This document shows positions 32,984 through 44,509 of a stretch of DNA of 58,943 nt, one piece after another. Each line of letters opens with the position of its first letter. Within the stretch, counting starts at the first letter, position 1. Position numbers and translations under genes: made by a program. Origin of the DNA: Thiocapsa sp. (lineage in GTDB: Bacteria > Pseudomonadota > Gammaproteobacteria > Chromatiales > Chromatiaceae); the NCBI RefSeq assembly GCF_022340925.1, contig NZ_JAJDNA010000119.1, positions 1-58,943 on the forward strand, read 5' to 3'. The notes below the pieces were generated by a model that did no database searches, was not told where the DNA came from, and was given only the letters and a program-made list of their open reading frames with translations.

Positions 32984-35473
32984 CTACGCTGCCCTCGCCA
33001 AGGTCTGCAGAGGCGGGCGAATGAGGAGCGGATAGGTCGCCAGCGTTCCAGCGACACCGATCAGGAGCCCGGAGCCGAAGACCCCGACTCCCCATACAGC
33101 GGGGTTGAAGCTGAATTCCAGTGCGAACAGCTGCTCGGCCAGAAGCCAGCCAGTCAGCTCCGCGAAGATGGAGGCCAACAGTCCGGCCAAGACACCGGCA
33201 GCGGTGAACTCGACCGCCAGGCTGAGCAGGAGTGTCCGCCGCCCCGCCCCCAGCGTACGCAGGATGCCATGCTCGAGTCGGCGTTCCTGGAGGCTGGCCT
33301 GGATCCCGGCGTACATGACGAGAATCCCGGCTGCAAGGGTGAACAGAAAGACGTACTCCACGGCGAGCACGCCGCGCTCGACGACCTGCCGCACCTGGCT
33401 GAGTAAGGCATCCACATCGAGCAGGGTGACGCTCGGGAATTGCCTCACCAGATCCGGAATCATGGCCTCGCGGTCCTCGGGCAGAAAGAAGCTGGTGATG
33501 TAGGTCGCTGGCTCCGAGCCGAGGAGCGCCGGGGACGCGATCACGAAGAAGTTGACGTTGAAGCTGTCCCATTGGACCTGGCGCAGACTGGTGACCGGGG
33601 CGCTCAGCTCGCGCCCGGATACCAGGAATGCGATCTGGTCGCCCAATGAGATGCCGAGCGTCTCGGCAACGCCCTGCTCGAGCGAGAACTGGGGCGATGC
33701 CCCGGCCTCGCCCCACCAGTCACCGGTGAGGATCCGGTTGTCGGACTGAAGCACGACACCATGACTGAGGTTGAATTCGCGCGAGGCGAGCTGCTCGGCC
33801 CGCGGATTCGCATAATCCGACGGGACCACAGCGTGGTCATTGATCCGCACTAGCCGGCCGCGGACCATCGGATAGATCCCGGCCTCGTCGATACCCGATG
33901 CACTCAGGAATTCGCGCAGTGGCTCGACGTCTTGCGGCTGGATGTTGATCAGAAAGTGATTCGGAGCGCCTTCGGGTAGGCTCTCCTGCCAGGTCCGCAG
34001 CAGATCGACGCGCACGACCGCGAGCACCAGCAACGCCAGGATGCCGAGCCCCAACCCGGAGATCTGCAAGACCGCCCCGGCGGGACGTCGCGCCAGCGCG
34101 GCCAGCCCCAGCCGCCAGACGCCGCGGGCGCGCCCGGCGAGTCCACCAGCCACATGCACGAGAAACAGGACGGCGACGACCAGGCTCGCGACCGCACCCA
34201 ACACACCGGCCAGGAGCTTCCAGGCAAGCTGCAGGTCGCCGGCCTGCCAGACGATCAAGAGGGCCAGTGCCGCTGCGGCACCCACCACCGTCAAGATCGC
34301 CGACCCCCGCGGCGCACCGAGATCGCGACGCAGGGCGCGCAGGGGTGAGACCTGGGCCAGCTGGAACAAGGGCGGGAGCGCAAAGCCAAGGAGCGCGACC
34401 AGGCCTGTGGCGACGCCGACCAAGACGGGCGACAGTGAAGCTGCCGGCAGATCCGTCGCGAACCAGTCGGACAGCATCGCCATGAGTCCGAGCTGCCCGC
34501 CCCATCCCAGGAAACAGCCGATCAGGCTGGCGGCGAGTCCGAACAGGAGCAACCTGAGCATGAAGACACGCATGAGCAGATGGTGGGGGGCACCGAGACA
34601 ACGCATGACGGCGACGGCGTCGGTCTGGCGCTCGACGAAACGATGACTGGCGAGTGCGATGGCCGCGCCCGCGACCAGCAAGGTGACGAGTGTCGCCAAA
34701 TGAAGGAAACGCGAGGCCCGCTCGACCGCCGTCTCGAATTCGGGGCGGGCGCTGCTGCCGTCGATCAGTCGGACACCGGCCGGCAGATTGGCGAGGACCC
34801 GCTTCTTGAAGCGCTCCACGGCGGCCGCCTCGCCCGACACCAACAGCCGATGCTCGGCACGGCTCGCCTCGGTGATCAGCCCGGTTGCCTCCAGATCCGC
34901 TCGATTGATCAAGACCCGTGGCGCCAGAGCGACGAAGGCGCCGCCGCGATCCGGCTCGTAGCTCAGGATGGCCCCCATCGCAAGCTGAGACTTCCCGAGA
35001 GCCACGGGATCCCCGAGATCGGCCCCGAGCAGCCGAAGGAGGCGCGCCTCGACCCAGACCGCACCTGGGGACGGTCCCGACCCAACCTCTCGGTCCGGCT
35101 GGTCGAATCCATCGCGAATCTTGAGATGGCCGCGCATCGGGTAGCCCGCGTCCACCGCCTTGACCTGGACGAGCTGGGGACCCTGCTCGCCCACGACGAC
35201 ACTCCGAAACTCGATAGTCCCTGCAGTGGCCAGCGCTTCTTGGCCGGCCTGCGCGACATATTCGGTGGGCAGCGGCGTGGAGGACTCGAGGGCAAGGTCC
35301 GACGCGATCAGCTCGCCGCCTTGCCGGGCCATGGCGGTTTCCACGCGATCGGTGAAGAAGCCGACGGCCGTGATGGCGGCGACCGTCAGGATCAGGGCCG
35401 AGGCGAGCAGATAGAACTCGCCGCTGCGCCAGTCTTGGCTCAGCAAGCGCAGTGTGATCCGCCAGGTCTTCAT
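32984..35473 (-). CDS. ybbP: ABC transporter permease, FtsX-like (YbbP family)
   Basis: This 829-residue inner-membrane protein has an N-terminal helix (WRSGEFYLLASALILTVAAITAVGFFT), a large periplasmic MacB-like region, an FtsX block near residues 255-370, further helices, a second periplasmic part and a second FtsX block near the C terminus (about 700-815). This double-FtsX plan matches E. coli YbbP (804 residues). Its start overlaps the ATPase gene by ATGA. The YbbAP complex is linked to lipid or esterase-related export in the envelope, consistent with the divergent tesA; the substrate is not certain. Confidence 0.9.
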   Translation of the reverse strand: MKTWRITLRLLSQDWRSGEFYLLASALILTVAAITAVGFFTDRVETAMARQGGELIASDLALESSTPLPTEYVAQAGQEALATAGTIEFRSVVVGEQGPQLVQVKAVDAGYPMRGHLKIRDGFDQPDREVGSGPSPGAVWVEARLLRLLGADLGDPVALGKSQLAMGAILSYEPDRGGAFVALAPRVLINRADLEATGLITEASRAEHRLLVSGEAAAVERFKKRVLANLPAGVRLIDGSSARPEFETAVERASRFLHLATLVTLLVAGAAIALASHRFVERQTDAVAVMRCLGAPHHLLMRVFMLRLLLFGLAASLIGCFLGWGGQLGLMAMLSDWFATDLPAASLSPVLVGVATGLVALLGFALPPLFQLAQVSPLRALRRDLGAPRGSAILTVVGAAAALALLIVWQAGDLQLAWKLLAGVLGAVASLVVAVLFLVHVAGGLAGRARGVWRLGLAALARRPAGAVLQISGLGLGILALLVLAVVRVDLLRTWQESLPEGAPNHFLINIQPQDVEPLREFLSASGIDEAGIYPMVRGRLVRINDHAVVPSDYANPRAEQLASREFNLSHGVVLQSDNRILTGDWWGEAGASPQFSLEQGVAETLGISLGDQIAFLVSGRELSAPVTSLRQVQWDSFNVNFFVIASPALLGSEPATYITSFFLPEDREAMIPDLVRQFPSVTLLDVDALLSQVRQVVERGVLAVEYVFLFTLAAGILVMYAGIQASLQERRLEHGILRTLGAGRRTLLLSLAVEFTAAGVLAGLLASIFAELTGWLLAEQLFALEFSFNPAVWGVGVFGSGLLIGVAGTLATYPLLIRPPLQTLARAA

Positions 35474-36159
35474 GGCCCTGGCTCGAGCCGGCCGGCCTGC
35501 ATGTGGAGGCGGCGATCGCAGCGCTCAGCGAGGCGCGGGTCATGGGTGACCAAGACGAGCGCGGCGCCGGCGTCGGCGCGCAGGTCCAGGAGCAGATCGA
35601 TAATGTGCTCGCCGGTCATCTGGTCCAGGTTCCCGGTCGGCTCGTCAGCAAACAAGACCTCCGGGCGAGGTGCATAAGCGCGGGCGATGGCGACGCGTTG
35701 TTGCTCACCACCGGAGAGCTGGCGCGGGTAATGTCCAGAACGCGGGATCAGGCCGACCCGCTCCAACGCCTCGTCTGCGCGGCGCGCGGCGTGACGCACG
35801 CCGGTCAGCTCGAGCGGGAGCAACACGTTTTCGCGCGCGGTCAAGGTCGGCAACAGTTGGAAGCTCTGGAAGACGAAGCCGACGCGTCCGCTGCGCAGCG
35901 CGGCACGTCCATCCTCGTCGAGGTCACCCAGACGCTGGCCGCACAACCAGACCTCACCTGCGCTCGCGCTGTCGAGACCGGCCAGCAGACCCAGCAGGGT
36001 CGACTTGCCCGAACCCGAGGCACCGAGGATGGCGACGGCCTCTCCGGCCCGGATCTCCAGGTCGAGCCGCTCGAGGATGGTCAAGCCGCCGGCCGGGCCG
36101 TTAACATGCTTGCCCAACCCGACCGCTTTCGACACGGTTTCCACCCTCTGTGCCGACAT
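35470..36159 (-). CDS. ybbA: ABC transporter ATP-binding protein (YbbA family)
   Basis: This 229-residue ATPase has Walker A (ILGASGSGKSTLL), Q-loop (FVFQSFQLLPTLTARENVLLP), signature (LSGGEQQRVAIARA), Walker B (VLFADEPTGNLD) and the switch histidine (LVTHDP), so it is fully equipped. It belongs to the LolD/MacB/YbbA group that powers FtsX-type permeases. It overlaps ybbP by four bases. Its start codon, at 36159, overlaps the tesA start on the opposite strand, and no longer N terminus is required by the family alignment. E. coli has the same tesA/ybbA-ybbP arrangement. Confidence 0.93.
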   Translation of the reverse strand: MSAQRVETVSKAVGLGKHVNGPAGGLTILERLDLEIRAGEAVAILGASGSGKSTLLGLLAGLDSASAGEVWLCGQRLGDLDEDGRAALRSGRVGFVFQSFQLLPTLTARENVLLPLELTGVRHAARRADEALERVGLIPRSGHYPRQLSGGEQQRVAIARAYAPRPEVLFADEPTGNLDQMTGEHIIDLLLDLRADAGAALVLVTHDPRLAERCDRRLHMQAGRLEPGP

Positions 36160-36808
36160 GATCCGACTTCTCCTGCTGACCTTTCTGTTCCTCTCCGAAG
36201 GGGCGATCGGCACGACGCCGACAGCCCTGCCTACGACCCCGACCATCCTGGTGCTCGGAGACAGCCTCAGTGCGAGTTATGGCCTGGATCGCGAGCTTGG
36301 CTGGGTCTCACTCCTCGAGGAGCGGCTGCGCCAGCGTGGCATGCCGTACCGGGTGATCAACGCGAGCGTCTCGGGGGAGACGACCGCCGGGGGACTGACA
36401 CGCCTGGATTCGCTGCTGAGTCAGCATCAGCCTGAGGTGCTCTTAATTGAGCTGGGCGCCAATGACGGCCTTCGCGGACTGTCATTCGACATCATGCGAG
36501 GCAATCTGATCGCACTCATCCGGCGCAGCCAGGCTGCCGACAGCCGCATCCTGCTCATCGCCGTGCCCCTCCCGCCCAATTACGGTGAGGCTTACACGGT
36601 GGGCTTTCAAGCCGTGTTTCGCGACGTTGCCGAGGCCGAGAAGGTCGCATTCGTCCCGGATCTCCTCGCGGGCATTGCCGAGGACCGCACCCTCATGCAA
36701 GCCGACGGACTCCACCCGACTGCCGAGGCGCAGCCGCGGATCCTGGGGAATGTCTGGCCGGTCCTGGAGCGATTGTTGCCGCCAAGCGCTGGCGGCACAC
36801 AGCAATAG
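36158..36808 (+). CDS. tesA: Multifunctional acyl-CoA thioesterase/lysophospholipase (TesA)
   Basis: This 216-residue SGNH hydrolase begins at ATG 36158 with a signal peptide (MIRLLLLTFLFLSEGAIG). The four SGNH blocks are present: LVLGDSLSASYG (Ser36), NASVSGETTAGG, IELGANDGL and ADGLHPTAEAQ with the catalytic Asp/His. Such periplasmic enzymes cleave acyl-CoA, lysophospholipids and some esters. The start codon overlaps the start of ybbA on the other strand, so its promoter must sit inside ybbA. A poor ribosome site (no clear GGAG) precedes the ATG. Confidence 0.93.
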   Translation: MIRLLLLTFLFLSEGAIGTTPTALPTTPTILVLGDSLSASYGLDRELGWVSLLEERLRQRGMPYRVINASVSGETTAGGLTRLDSLLSQHQPEVLLIELGANDGLRGLSFDIMRGNLIALIRRSQAADSRILLIAVPLPPNYGEAYTVGFQAVFRDVAEAEKVAFVPDLLAGIAEDRTLMQADGLHPTAEAQPRILGNVWPVLERLLPPSAGGTQQ

Positions 36809-37036
36809 ACGCGGGCGAGGCGAAACTGTACCGGGGTGACGGGGTCAACACCGGAGCTGCTTTGATGTCCTGCCCAGGGTGGGTCGAGGATGGCAGGGTT
36901 CAGGTTGGCGGCCGAGCGCCGGCCGCCGGCGAGGCGGGAACCAGCGTGCAGCCACCGCCGGCCTCACCTCGGCCTCTCAAACCCCCTACAATTCGCGGCA
37001 ACCAAAACCCCGTCCCGAAGGTCACTGGAGTCACCC

Positions 37037-38164
37037 ATGCACCGAATCACCATCGTCGGGTCCGGCTTTGCCGGACTAACGGCCGTTCAGAGTATCCGGC
37101 GCGGCGATCAAGACGCCGAGATCACGCTTGTCAGCCCAAAGGCCGAGTTCGTCTATTATCCGGGCCTCATCTGGATCCCGAGCGGGATTCGTCGGGGTGA
37201 GGACCTGCGCGTGGCGCTTCGCCCGTTCTTCGAGCGGATGCGCATCCATCATCTGGAGGCAGAGGCTACCGGGCTGAGCGCGGACGGACGAACCCTCGAG
37301 ACCGGCATCGGACCGGTCCAGAACGACGGACTCCTGATCGGCAGCGGCGGTCGCTTTCTAAAGAAGCTCCCGGGCATCGAGCACGCGATCACGCCCTGTG
37401 AGGGGATCGCCGCCGCCGAGGCCATCCGTGATCGCGTGAGGGCGATGGAGGGGGGCACGATCGCCATGGGATTCGCCGGCAACCCCAACGAACCCAGCTC
37501 GATGCGAGGTGGGCCCATCTTCGAGTTCCTGTTCGGTATGGACAGCCAGCTGCGCCGGGAGCGGCGGCGCGAGCGATTCCGTCTCATCTTCTTCACACCC
37601 GCCGAGCGCCCGGGCAATCGGCTGGGGCCGAAAGCGGTCGACAGCCTTCTCGTCGAGATGGAGCGCCGCGGCATCGAGACCCACCTGGGCCACAAGCTCA
37701 AATCGTTCTCAGAGTCAAAGATCGTCACCGAAGGTGGCGAATTCGACGCCGATTTGATCCTCTTCATGCCCGGGATGACCGGGAATGCCTGGTTCGACAA
37801 CACCGACCTCCCGCGCTCGCCGGGTGGACTCCTGCAGGCCGACGCACACTGTCGTGTCGTGGGATATGAGCGCGTCTATGTCGCGGGCGACTCGGGCAGC
37901 TTCCCCGGTCCGGACTGGATGCCCAAGCAGGCCCACATGGCCGACCTGCAGGCGCGGGCGGCCGCGCAGAACCTGCTCGCCGAGCTTCGGGGTCAGGCGC
38001 CGACCAAGACCTTCAAGGTCGAGCTCATCTGTATCGTCGATGCAAACGACACCGGAATGCTGGTGATGCGCACCGAAAAGCATAACCTCGTTCTCCCCGC
38101 GATGCGGCCGTTCCATTGGCTGAAACGCGGGTTCGAATGGTTGTACCTGCGCCGATATCGTTGA
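37037..38164 (+). CDS. FAD-dependent oxidoreductase, sulfide:quinone reductase-like
   Basis: This 375-residue flavoprotein has the FAD motif ITIVGSGFAGLTAVQSIRRG, a second nucleotide region (LLIGSGGRFLKKLPG) and the C-terminal FAD site VYVAGDSGSFPGP. YYPGLIWIPSG is a sulfide:quinone reductase-like N-terminal trait. Cysteines at 121, 272 and 332 could serve as the disulfide/trisulfide pair; SQR normally uses two or three. There is a hydrophobic/amphipathic C-end (PFHWLKRGFEWLYLRR) suited to membrane contact. A gene of this kind fits sulfide oxidation in a purple sulfur bacterium, but I cannot separate it from other SQR-related proteins. Confidence 0.8.
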   Translation: MHRITIVGSGFAGLTAVQSIRRGDQDAEITLVSPKAEFVYYPGLIWIPSGIRRGEDLRVALRPFFERMRIHHLEAEATGLSADGRTLETGIGPVQNDGLLIGSGGRFLKKLPGIEHAITPCEGIAAAEAIRDRVRAMEGGTIAMGFAGNPNEPSSMRGGPIFEFLFGMDSQLRRERRRERFRLIFFTPAERPGNRLGPKAVDSLLVEMERRGIETHLGHKLKSFSESKIVTEGGEFDADLILFMPGMTGNAWFDNTDLPRSPGGLLQADAHCRVVGYERVYVAGDSGSFPGPDWMPKQAHMADLQARAAAQNLLAELRGQAPTKTFKVELICIVDANDTGMLVMRTEKHNLVLPAMRPFHWLKRGFEWLYLRRYR

Positions 38165-38192
38165 GGCATCGCTGAATCACTCGGCGACTCCC

Positions 38193-38209
38193 GCGGGGAC
38201 AGCCCCCGC
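38193..38209 (+). terminator. Possible hairpin after the SQR-like gene
   Basis: GCGGGG (38193-38198) pairs with CCCCGC (38204-38209) around a five-base loop, 28 bases after the stop of the SQR-like gene. Only a weak TCTATT tail follows, so it is a marginal terminator for the convergent gap with secF. Confidence 0.35.
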
Positions 38210-38307
38210 TCTATTGCAGGCAGGTCAAACAGGCCGCCCTTCGAGAGTCGCGCCGCTCCTACAGTGACTTGGATAAGGTGTCAGGCGCGGGCCTTGCCCG
38301 CATTTCC

Positions 38308-39258
38308 TCAAGGCAGGGTCCCGCCGGTCTCGACACCTTCCTTTGGCGTCGGGAGCAGATCCGCGCGGCTCACGCCAAGGAGGATCACAGCAGCGGTGGC
38401 GACAAAGATCGTCGAATAGGTTCCGACCAACACGCCGATGATCAAGGCGAGCGAGAATCCGCTGATCGCCTCACCGCCGAAGATGTAGAGCGCCAGGAGA
38501 ACCAGCAGGGTCGTCCCGGAGGTGACGATGGTCCGGGAGAGCGTCTGGTTGATCGAGACATTGGTGATGTCGATCACCGTGCCCTTGCGCATCTTACGGA
38601 AGTTCTCGCGGATCCGGTCGAAGATGACGATGGTGTCGTTCAGTGAGTAGCCAATCACCGCCAGGACCGCCGCCAGGACAGTGAGATCGAACGGGATCTG
38701 GAAGAGCGCGAAGATGCCCACCGTGAAAATCACATCATGGATGAGGGCCACGACGGCACCGACCGCGAAACGCCACTCGAAGCGCACGGCGACATAGACG
38801 AGGATGCCGATGAGGGCGAACAAGACCGCGAGTCCGCCCTGCTCGCGCAGTTGCTCGCCGACCTGCGGTCCGACGAACTCGACCCGCCGCAGCTCGACCC
38901 GGCCCTCAGCCGCCTGGCTGAGCGCCTGAAAGACCTGCTCGCTGACTTGCGCACTCGCCTCCTCCCCTTGCTCGGGGGACAGACGAATCAGGACGTCGGT
39001 GCGCGCGCCGAAGTGCTGCACCGTCGCGCCGGTGAAGCCCTTGGCCTCAAGCGCGGCGCGTACGTCGCTCAATTCGGCCGGATCCTGATAACCGACTTCC
39101 AGCACAGTGCCCCCGGTGAAGTCCAGACCGAAGTTGAAGCCGCGCAGCAACATCGCGAGGATACAGAGCGTCAGCACGACCCCGGACAGAACCACCGCAG
39201 GGCGGCGAATGCCCATGAAGTCGACATTCAGCTCGTTAATGACGCTCAGGTCTCTCAT
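38308..39258 (-). CDS. secF: Protein-export membrane protein SecF
   Basis: This 316-residue protein starts at ATG 39258, after AAGGG, and has six transmembrane helices with a first periplasmic domain. Family signatures are FGLDFTGGTVLEV, TVLAAVLAVIGYSLNDTIVIFDRIREN and SRTIVTSGTTLLVLLALYIFGG. It forms the SecDF proton-driven module that helps the Sec channel move proteins outward. It lies 74 bases after secD in the tgt-yajC-secD-secF unit. A longer in-frame start at 39285 is less likely. Confidence 0.96.
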   Translation of the reverse strand: MRDLSVINELNVDFMGIRRPAVVLSGVVLTLCILAMLLRGFNFGLDFTGGTVLEVGYQDPAELSDVRAALEAKGFTGATVQHFGARTDVLIRLSPEQGEEASAQVSEQVFQALSQAAEGRVELRRVEFVGPQVGEQLREQGGLAVLFALIGILVYVAVRFEWRFAVGAVVALIHDVIFTVGIFALFQIPFDLTVLAAVLAVIGYSLNDTIVIFDRIRENFRKMRKGTVIDITNVSINQTLSRTIVTSGTTLLVLLALYIFGGEAISGFSLALIIGVLVGTYSTIFVATAAVILLGVSRADLLPTPKEGVETGGTLP

Positions 39259-39332
39259 CGATTCGCCCTTGATTGAAGTCGCCACCTGGGTTGGCTGGTA
39301 CTCGCACGTCCGTTCACACTGGAGGACGCGGG

Positions 39333-41189
39333 TTAAATCGCCAGTTTTTTCACACGCCGGCCCCCGTAGATCAGATTGATCAGTGCGCGCGAGCCCAGGA
39401 TGGCGGTAAACATCGAGGTCAGGATCCCGATGAAGAGGGTAACCGCAAATCCCTTGATCGGCCCGGTTCCGAAGCTGAACAGGACGACAGCGGCGATGAG
39501 GGTCGTCACGTTGGCATCCACGATGGTCGACAGGGCCTTGTCAAACCCCGCGTGGATGCTTGCCTGCGGTGAGTTGCCGTTGCGGATCTCCTCGCGTATT
39601 CGCTCGTAGATCAGGACATTGGCATCCACCGCCATGCCGACGGTCAACACGATCCCCGCGATTCCCGGCAGGGTCAAGGTCGCCTGCAACAGCGAGAGGA
39701 TCGCGACGATCATCACCAGGTTGACCACGAGAACGACGTTCGCGACCAGACCGAAGACCCGGTAATACAGCGCCATGAAGACCAGAACCAGGGCGAGGCC
39801 CATCATGACCGAACGAAACCCCTGGTCGATATTGTCCTGGCCCAGACTGGGGCCGATGGTGCGCTCCTCGACGATCTGGATTGGCGCCGCCAGGGCGCCC
39901 GAGCGGAGGAGCAAGGCGAGGTTATGGGCCTCGTTGCTGCTGTCCAGACCAGTGGTCTGAAAACGGCGCCCGAATGGCTCGCGGATGGTCGCTACACTGA
40001 TGACCTCCTCAACCTTCCGGGTTCGTTTGACGGCTTCTCCGTCGACCACCTCCGTGGTGGTCTGGTTTTCGATGAACACGACGGCCATCGGCTTCCCGAC
40101 ATTCTCGGTGGTGATGGCACGCATCCGCCGGGCACCCTGGCCGTCCAGATTGACGAAGACAGCCGGACTGCCGGTTTGGCTGTCGAAACCGGCCGAGGCG
40201 TCGGTAATCTGATCGCCGGTCACGATCACACGCCGATTCAGGAGGATCGGGCGACCGTCGCGCTCGCGATACAGCCGGCTCCCCACCGGCACGCGGCCTT
40301 CCAGGGCATCGGCGACGCTGTTCTCGGTATCGACCAAGCGATATTCGAGTGTGGCGGTTGCCCCCAGGATCTCTTTCAGGCGCCCGGGATCCTGGGCACC
40401 CGGCAGCTGGACGACGATCCGACGGTCGCCCTGTCGGGCGATGCTGGGCTCGGCCACGCCCAATGCATTGACACGATTGCGCAAGGTCGTGATGTTCTGC
40501 TCCAGCGCGAAGCTGCGGATCTGCTCCTGCTGCGGCGGCGGCAGGGCGGCGGCGATCAGGAGGTCGCCTCCCTCTTCGAGGCTCTGGATATCCAGATCGC
40601 GAAACTCTCTGCTCAGGGCGCGTTCAGCGGCATCACGGGCCGCGGCATCGTTCAGCTTGATCAGGATGCGCGAGCCGTCCCGCACCACGGTGAGATAACG
40701 GATCTTCCGGTCCCGCAGCTGGGTGCGGATATCACCGACATAGCGCTCGAGGGCCTGATCGAGTGCGGCCTCCATGTCCACATCGATCACCACATAGATA
40801 CCGCCGCGCAGATCGAGCCCCATCGACATGGGATTGAGGCCAAGCGCCCGCACCCAGTTGGGGAGATCAGCAGACAGCGTGAGTGCGGTCCGATAACGCT
40901 CCGACAAGGCACGCTCGATTGCTTCCTGTCCTCGCAGCTGATCACCGGAAGTCGGGAAACGTGCCAGCAGCTTCCCGCCTTCGCGGGTCTCCACGCGCTT
41001 GAAGGGCACCCCGGCGTTCTCCAGAACCGCCCGGACCTCGCCGACACTGGCCTCCGTGATCTCGGAGCCACGCGCGGGGGTGATCTCGATGGAAGGGTCC
41101 TGCGAAGAAAGGTTGGGCACCGCCAACAGCAGGGAGCCCAGGACGACTCCGATGATCAGCAGGTTCTTCCACAGGGGGTATTGGTTCAT
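39333..41189 (-). CDS. secD: Protein translocase subunit SecD
   Basis: This 618-residue membrane protein begins MNQYPLWKNLLIIGVVLGSLLLAVPN, followed by the P1 periplasmic domain (about 30-430), with GLDLRGGIYVVIDVDM, and six helices. Sequence blocks LPGIAGIVLTVGMAVDANVLIYERIREE and FGTGPIKGFAVTLFIGILTSMFTA are typical. With SecF it couples the proton gradient to late steps of protein export. Length matches E. coli SecD (615). Upstream sequence in this frame has no better start. Confidence 0.97.
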   Translation of the reverse strand: MNQYPLWKNLLIIGVVLGSLLLAVPNLSSQDPSIEITPARGSEITEASVGEVRAVLENAGVPFKRVETREGGKLLARFPTSGDQLRGQEAIERALSERYRTALTLSADLPNWVRALGLNPMSMGLDLRGGIYVVIDVDMEAALDQALERYVGDIRTQLRDRKIRYLTVVRDGSRILIKLNDAAARDAAERALSREFRDLDIQSLEEGGDLLIAAALPPPQQEQIRSFALEQNITTLRNRVNALGVAEPSIARQGDRRIVVQLPGAQDPGRLKEILGATATLEYRLVDTENSVADALEGRVPVGSRLYRERDGRPILLNRRVIVTGDQITDASAGFDSQTGSPAVFVNLDGQGARRMRAITTENVGKPMAVVFIENQTTTEVVDGEAVKRTRKVEEVISVATIREPFGRRFQTTGLDSSNEAHNLALLLRSGALAAPIQIVEERTIGPSLGQDNIDQGFRSVMMGLALVLVFMALYYRVFGLVANVVLVVNLVMIVAILSLLQATLTLPGIAGIVLTVGMAVDANVLIYERIREEIRNGNSPQASIHAGFDKALSTIVDANVTTLIAAVVLFSFGTGPIKGFAVTLFIGILTSMFTAILGSRALINLIYGGRRVKKLAI

Positions 41190-41324
41190 TGCAATTCCAG
41201 TCGCAACAACGGGCGTGATCCGGGAGGATCCGGATGACTGGCCGGCGCCGAGAAGGCCACGCGGCAGCGAGGACCGGGCCCCGCTCAAGACGCCGCCGGA
41301 TCGCGGACGAGCGCAAGCGACGCC

Positions 41325-41657
41325 TTAGAGGTCTTTCAGGGTCCCTTTGGGCATGACCGACTCCACGGCGGCGCGCCGAATCTTCACGGCGACCCCGTCG
41401 GCGATCTCCAGCAGGGCGAAATTGTCGCCCAGGTCGGCGATGCGCCCGCCGATGCCCCCGACCGTTACCACCTCGTCACCCTTGGCCAAGGATTCCACCA
41501 TCTTGCGGTGCTCCTTCTGACGTTTGGCCTGCGGGCGGATCAGCAAGAAGTAGAAGACCACCGCAAACAGGACCAGCGGGAGTAAGGCCAATAAGGGATC
41601 ACCGCCGGCTGCGGCAGCCTCGCCTTGGGCGAGTGCATCGGGAATCAGGAAGCTCAT
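41325..41657 (-). CDS. yajC: Preprotein translocase subunit YajC
   Basis: This 110-residue protein has one membrane helix (LLALLPLVLFAVVFYFLLIRP) followed by QAKRQKEHRKMVESLAKGDEVVTVGGIGG, the standard YajC body. It associates with SecDF at the inner membrane. Its place between tgt and secD is the conserved order. Start at ATG 41657 gives the usual short leader. Confidence 0.95.
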   Translation of the reverse strand: MSFLIPDALAQGEAAAAGGDPLLALLPLVLFAVVFYFLLIRPQAKRQKEHRKMVESLAKGDEVVTVGGIGGRIADLGDNFALLEIADGVAVKIRRAAVESVMPKGTLKDL

Positions 41658-41939
41658 TGTCGATTGCCTTTGGTCTGAGGATCGCGCGACCGCGACCCAG
41701 CGGTCAAAATGAAGACGGAGCCGAAAGGGCGCAATGGCCCGACTGAAAACTCGGCGCCGAATTATGGCATAGCATGGGTCAAGTTGCAGCGTCGCCAGGC
41801 GGGAGCGCGCGCGAAAGCCCTCCGCAACCGGCCCGCCGCTCGCCATCGCCTGGGGCTGGCCTCAACGCCGACCACAGCGCGCGGAAGGCGGCCCGGGACC
41901 CAACCGAAGCAACGAGGCGCATGGCCGCTGCCGGCAACC

Positions 41940-43773
<1,834 letters not shown>

Positions 43774-43793
43774 AGACGACGGTCGCGCGCCGC

Positions 43794-44354
43794 TCACATG
43801 GCGTGGGTGGGCGGCGCTGACTCGGCCAAGAGGGCGGCGTGGCTTGAGCGAAGCTTGGCGAGCTTGGGTGAGATCACGACCTGACAGTAAGCCTGCTCGG
43901 GGTTCCGGCGATAGTAGCCTTGATGGTACGCCTCGGCCGCAAAGAAGGCTGGCAACGGTTCGACCTGAGTCACGACCGGCCGCGACCAGACACCTTCCGC
44001 CTGCAGCCGGGCAATGACCCGCCGCGCGACCTCGCGCTGGGCCTCCGAGTGGGAATAGACCACCGACCGATACTGGGTGCCGACATCGGCTCCCTGACGG
44101 TTCGGGGTCGTTGGATCGTGGATGGTGAAAAAGACGTCGAGCAGGGTCTCGAAGTCGATCCGCTCGTTGTCGAAGGTCACCTGCACGACCTCGGCATGGC
44201 CGCTCTTGCCCGAGCAGACCTGCTCGTAGGTGGGCTGTCCGCTCGCCCCCCCTGCATACCCGGACACAACAGACCGCACGCCCTGAAGGCCCTGGAACAC
44301 CGCCTCGAGGCACCAGAAGCACCCACCGCCAAGCGTCGCCGTTTCGATTGCCAT
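43794..44354 (-). CDS. msrA: Peptide-methionine (S)-S-oxide reductase MsrA
   Basis: This 186-residue enzyme reduces oxidised methionine. The active motif is GGGCFWCLEAVF, with Cys12 nucleophile and Cys15, and the downstream YTVxx-type region appears as GADVGTQYRSVVYSHSEAQ. HQGYYRRNPEQAYC provides the recycling cysteine. GGGAGAG lies before ATG 44354; an ATG 15 bases upstream is possible. There is no fused MsrB domain. It is the first gene of the minus-strand block that ends with secF. Confidence 0.95.
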   Translation of the reverse strand: MAIETATLGGGCFWCLEAVFQGLQGVRSVVSGYAGGASGQPTYEQVCSGKSGHAEVVQVTFDNERIDFETLLDVFFTIHDPTTPNRQGADVGTQYRSVVYSHSEAQREVARRVIARLQAEGVWSRPVVTQVEPLPAFFAAEAYHQGYYRRNPEQAYCQVVISPKLAKLRSSHAALLAESAPPTHAM

Positions 44355-44509
44355 CGGTTGCTCTCCCATCCGGTTGATGAAGCGCGATCTCACCGTCGCC
44401 GAAGACACCGAGCCGCAACGGTCGCCTCAGCGCACCGGCCCCCCTCCATGCCAGGAGGTTGGGGCGCCATCGATTTCGCAACAGCTCGGGACGGACCTTG
44501 AAAAAGGGG

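Noticed and set aside
43774..44481. N-terminal extension of the HAD hydrolase frame back through msrA
   Set aside because: The added residues are antisense-like reading of msrA; the HAD motif I begins just after ATG 43773.
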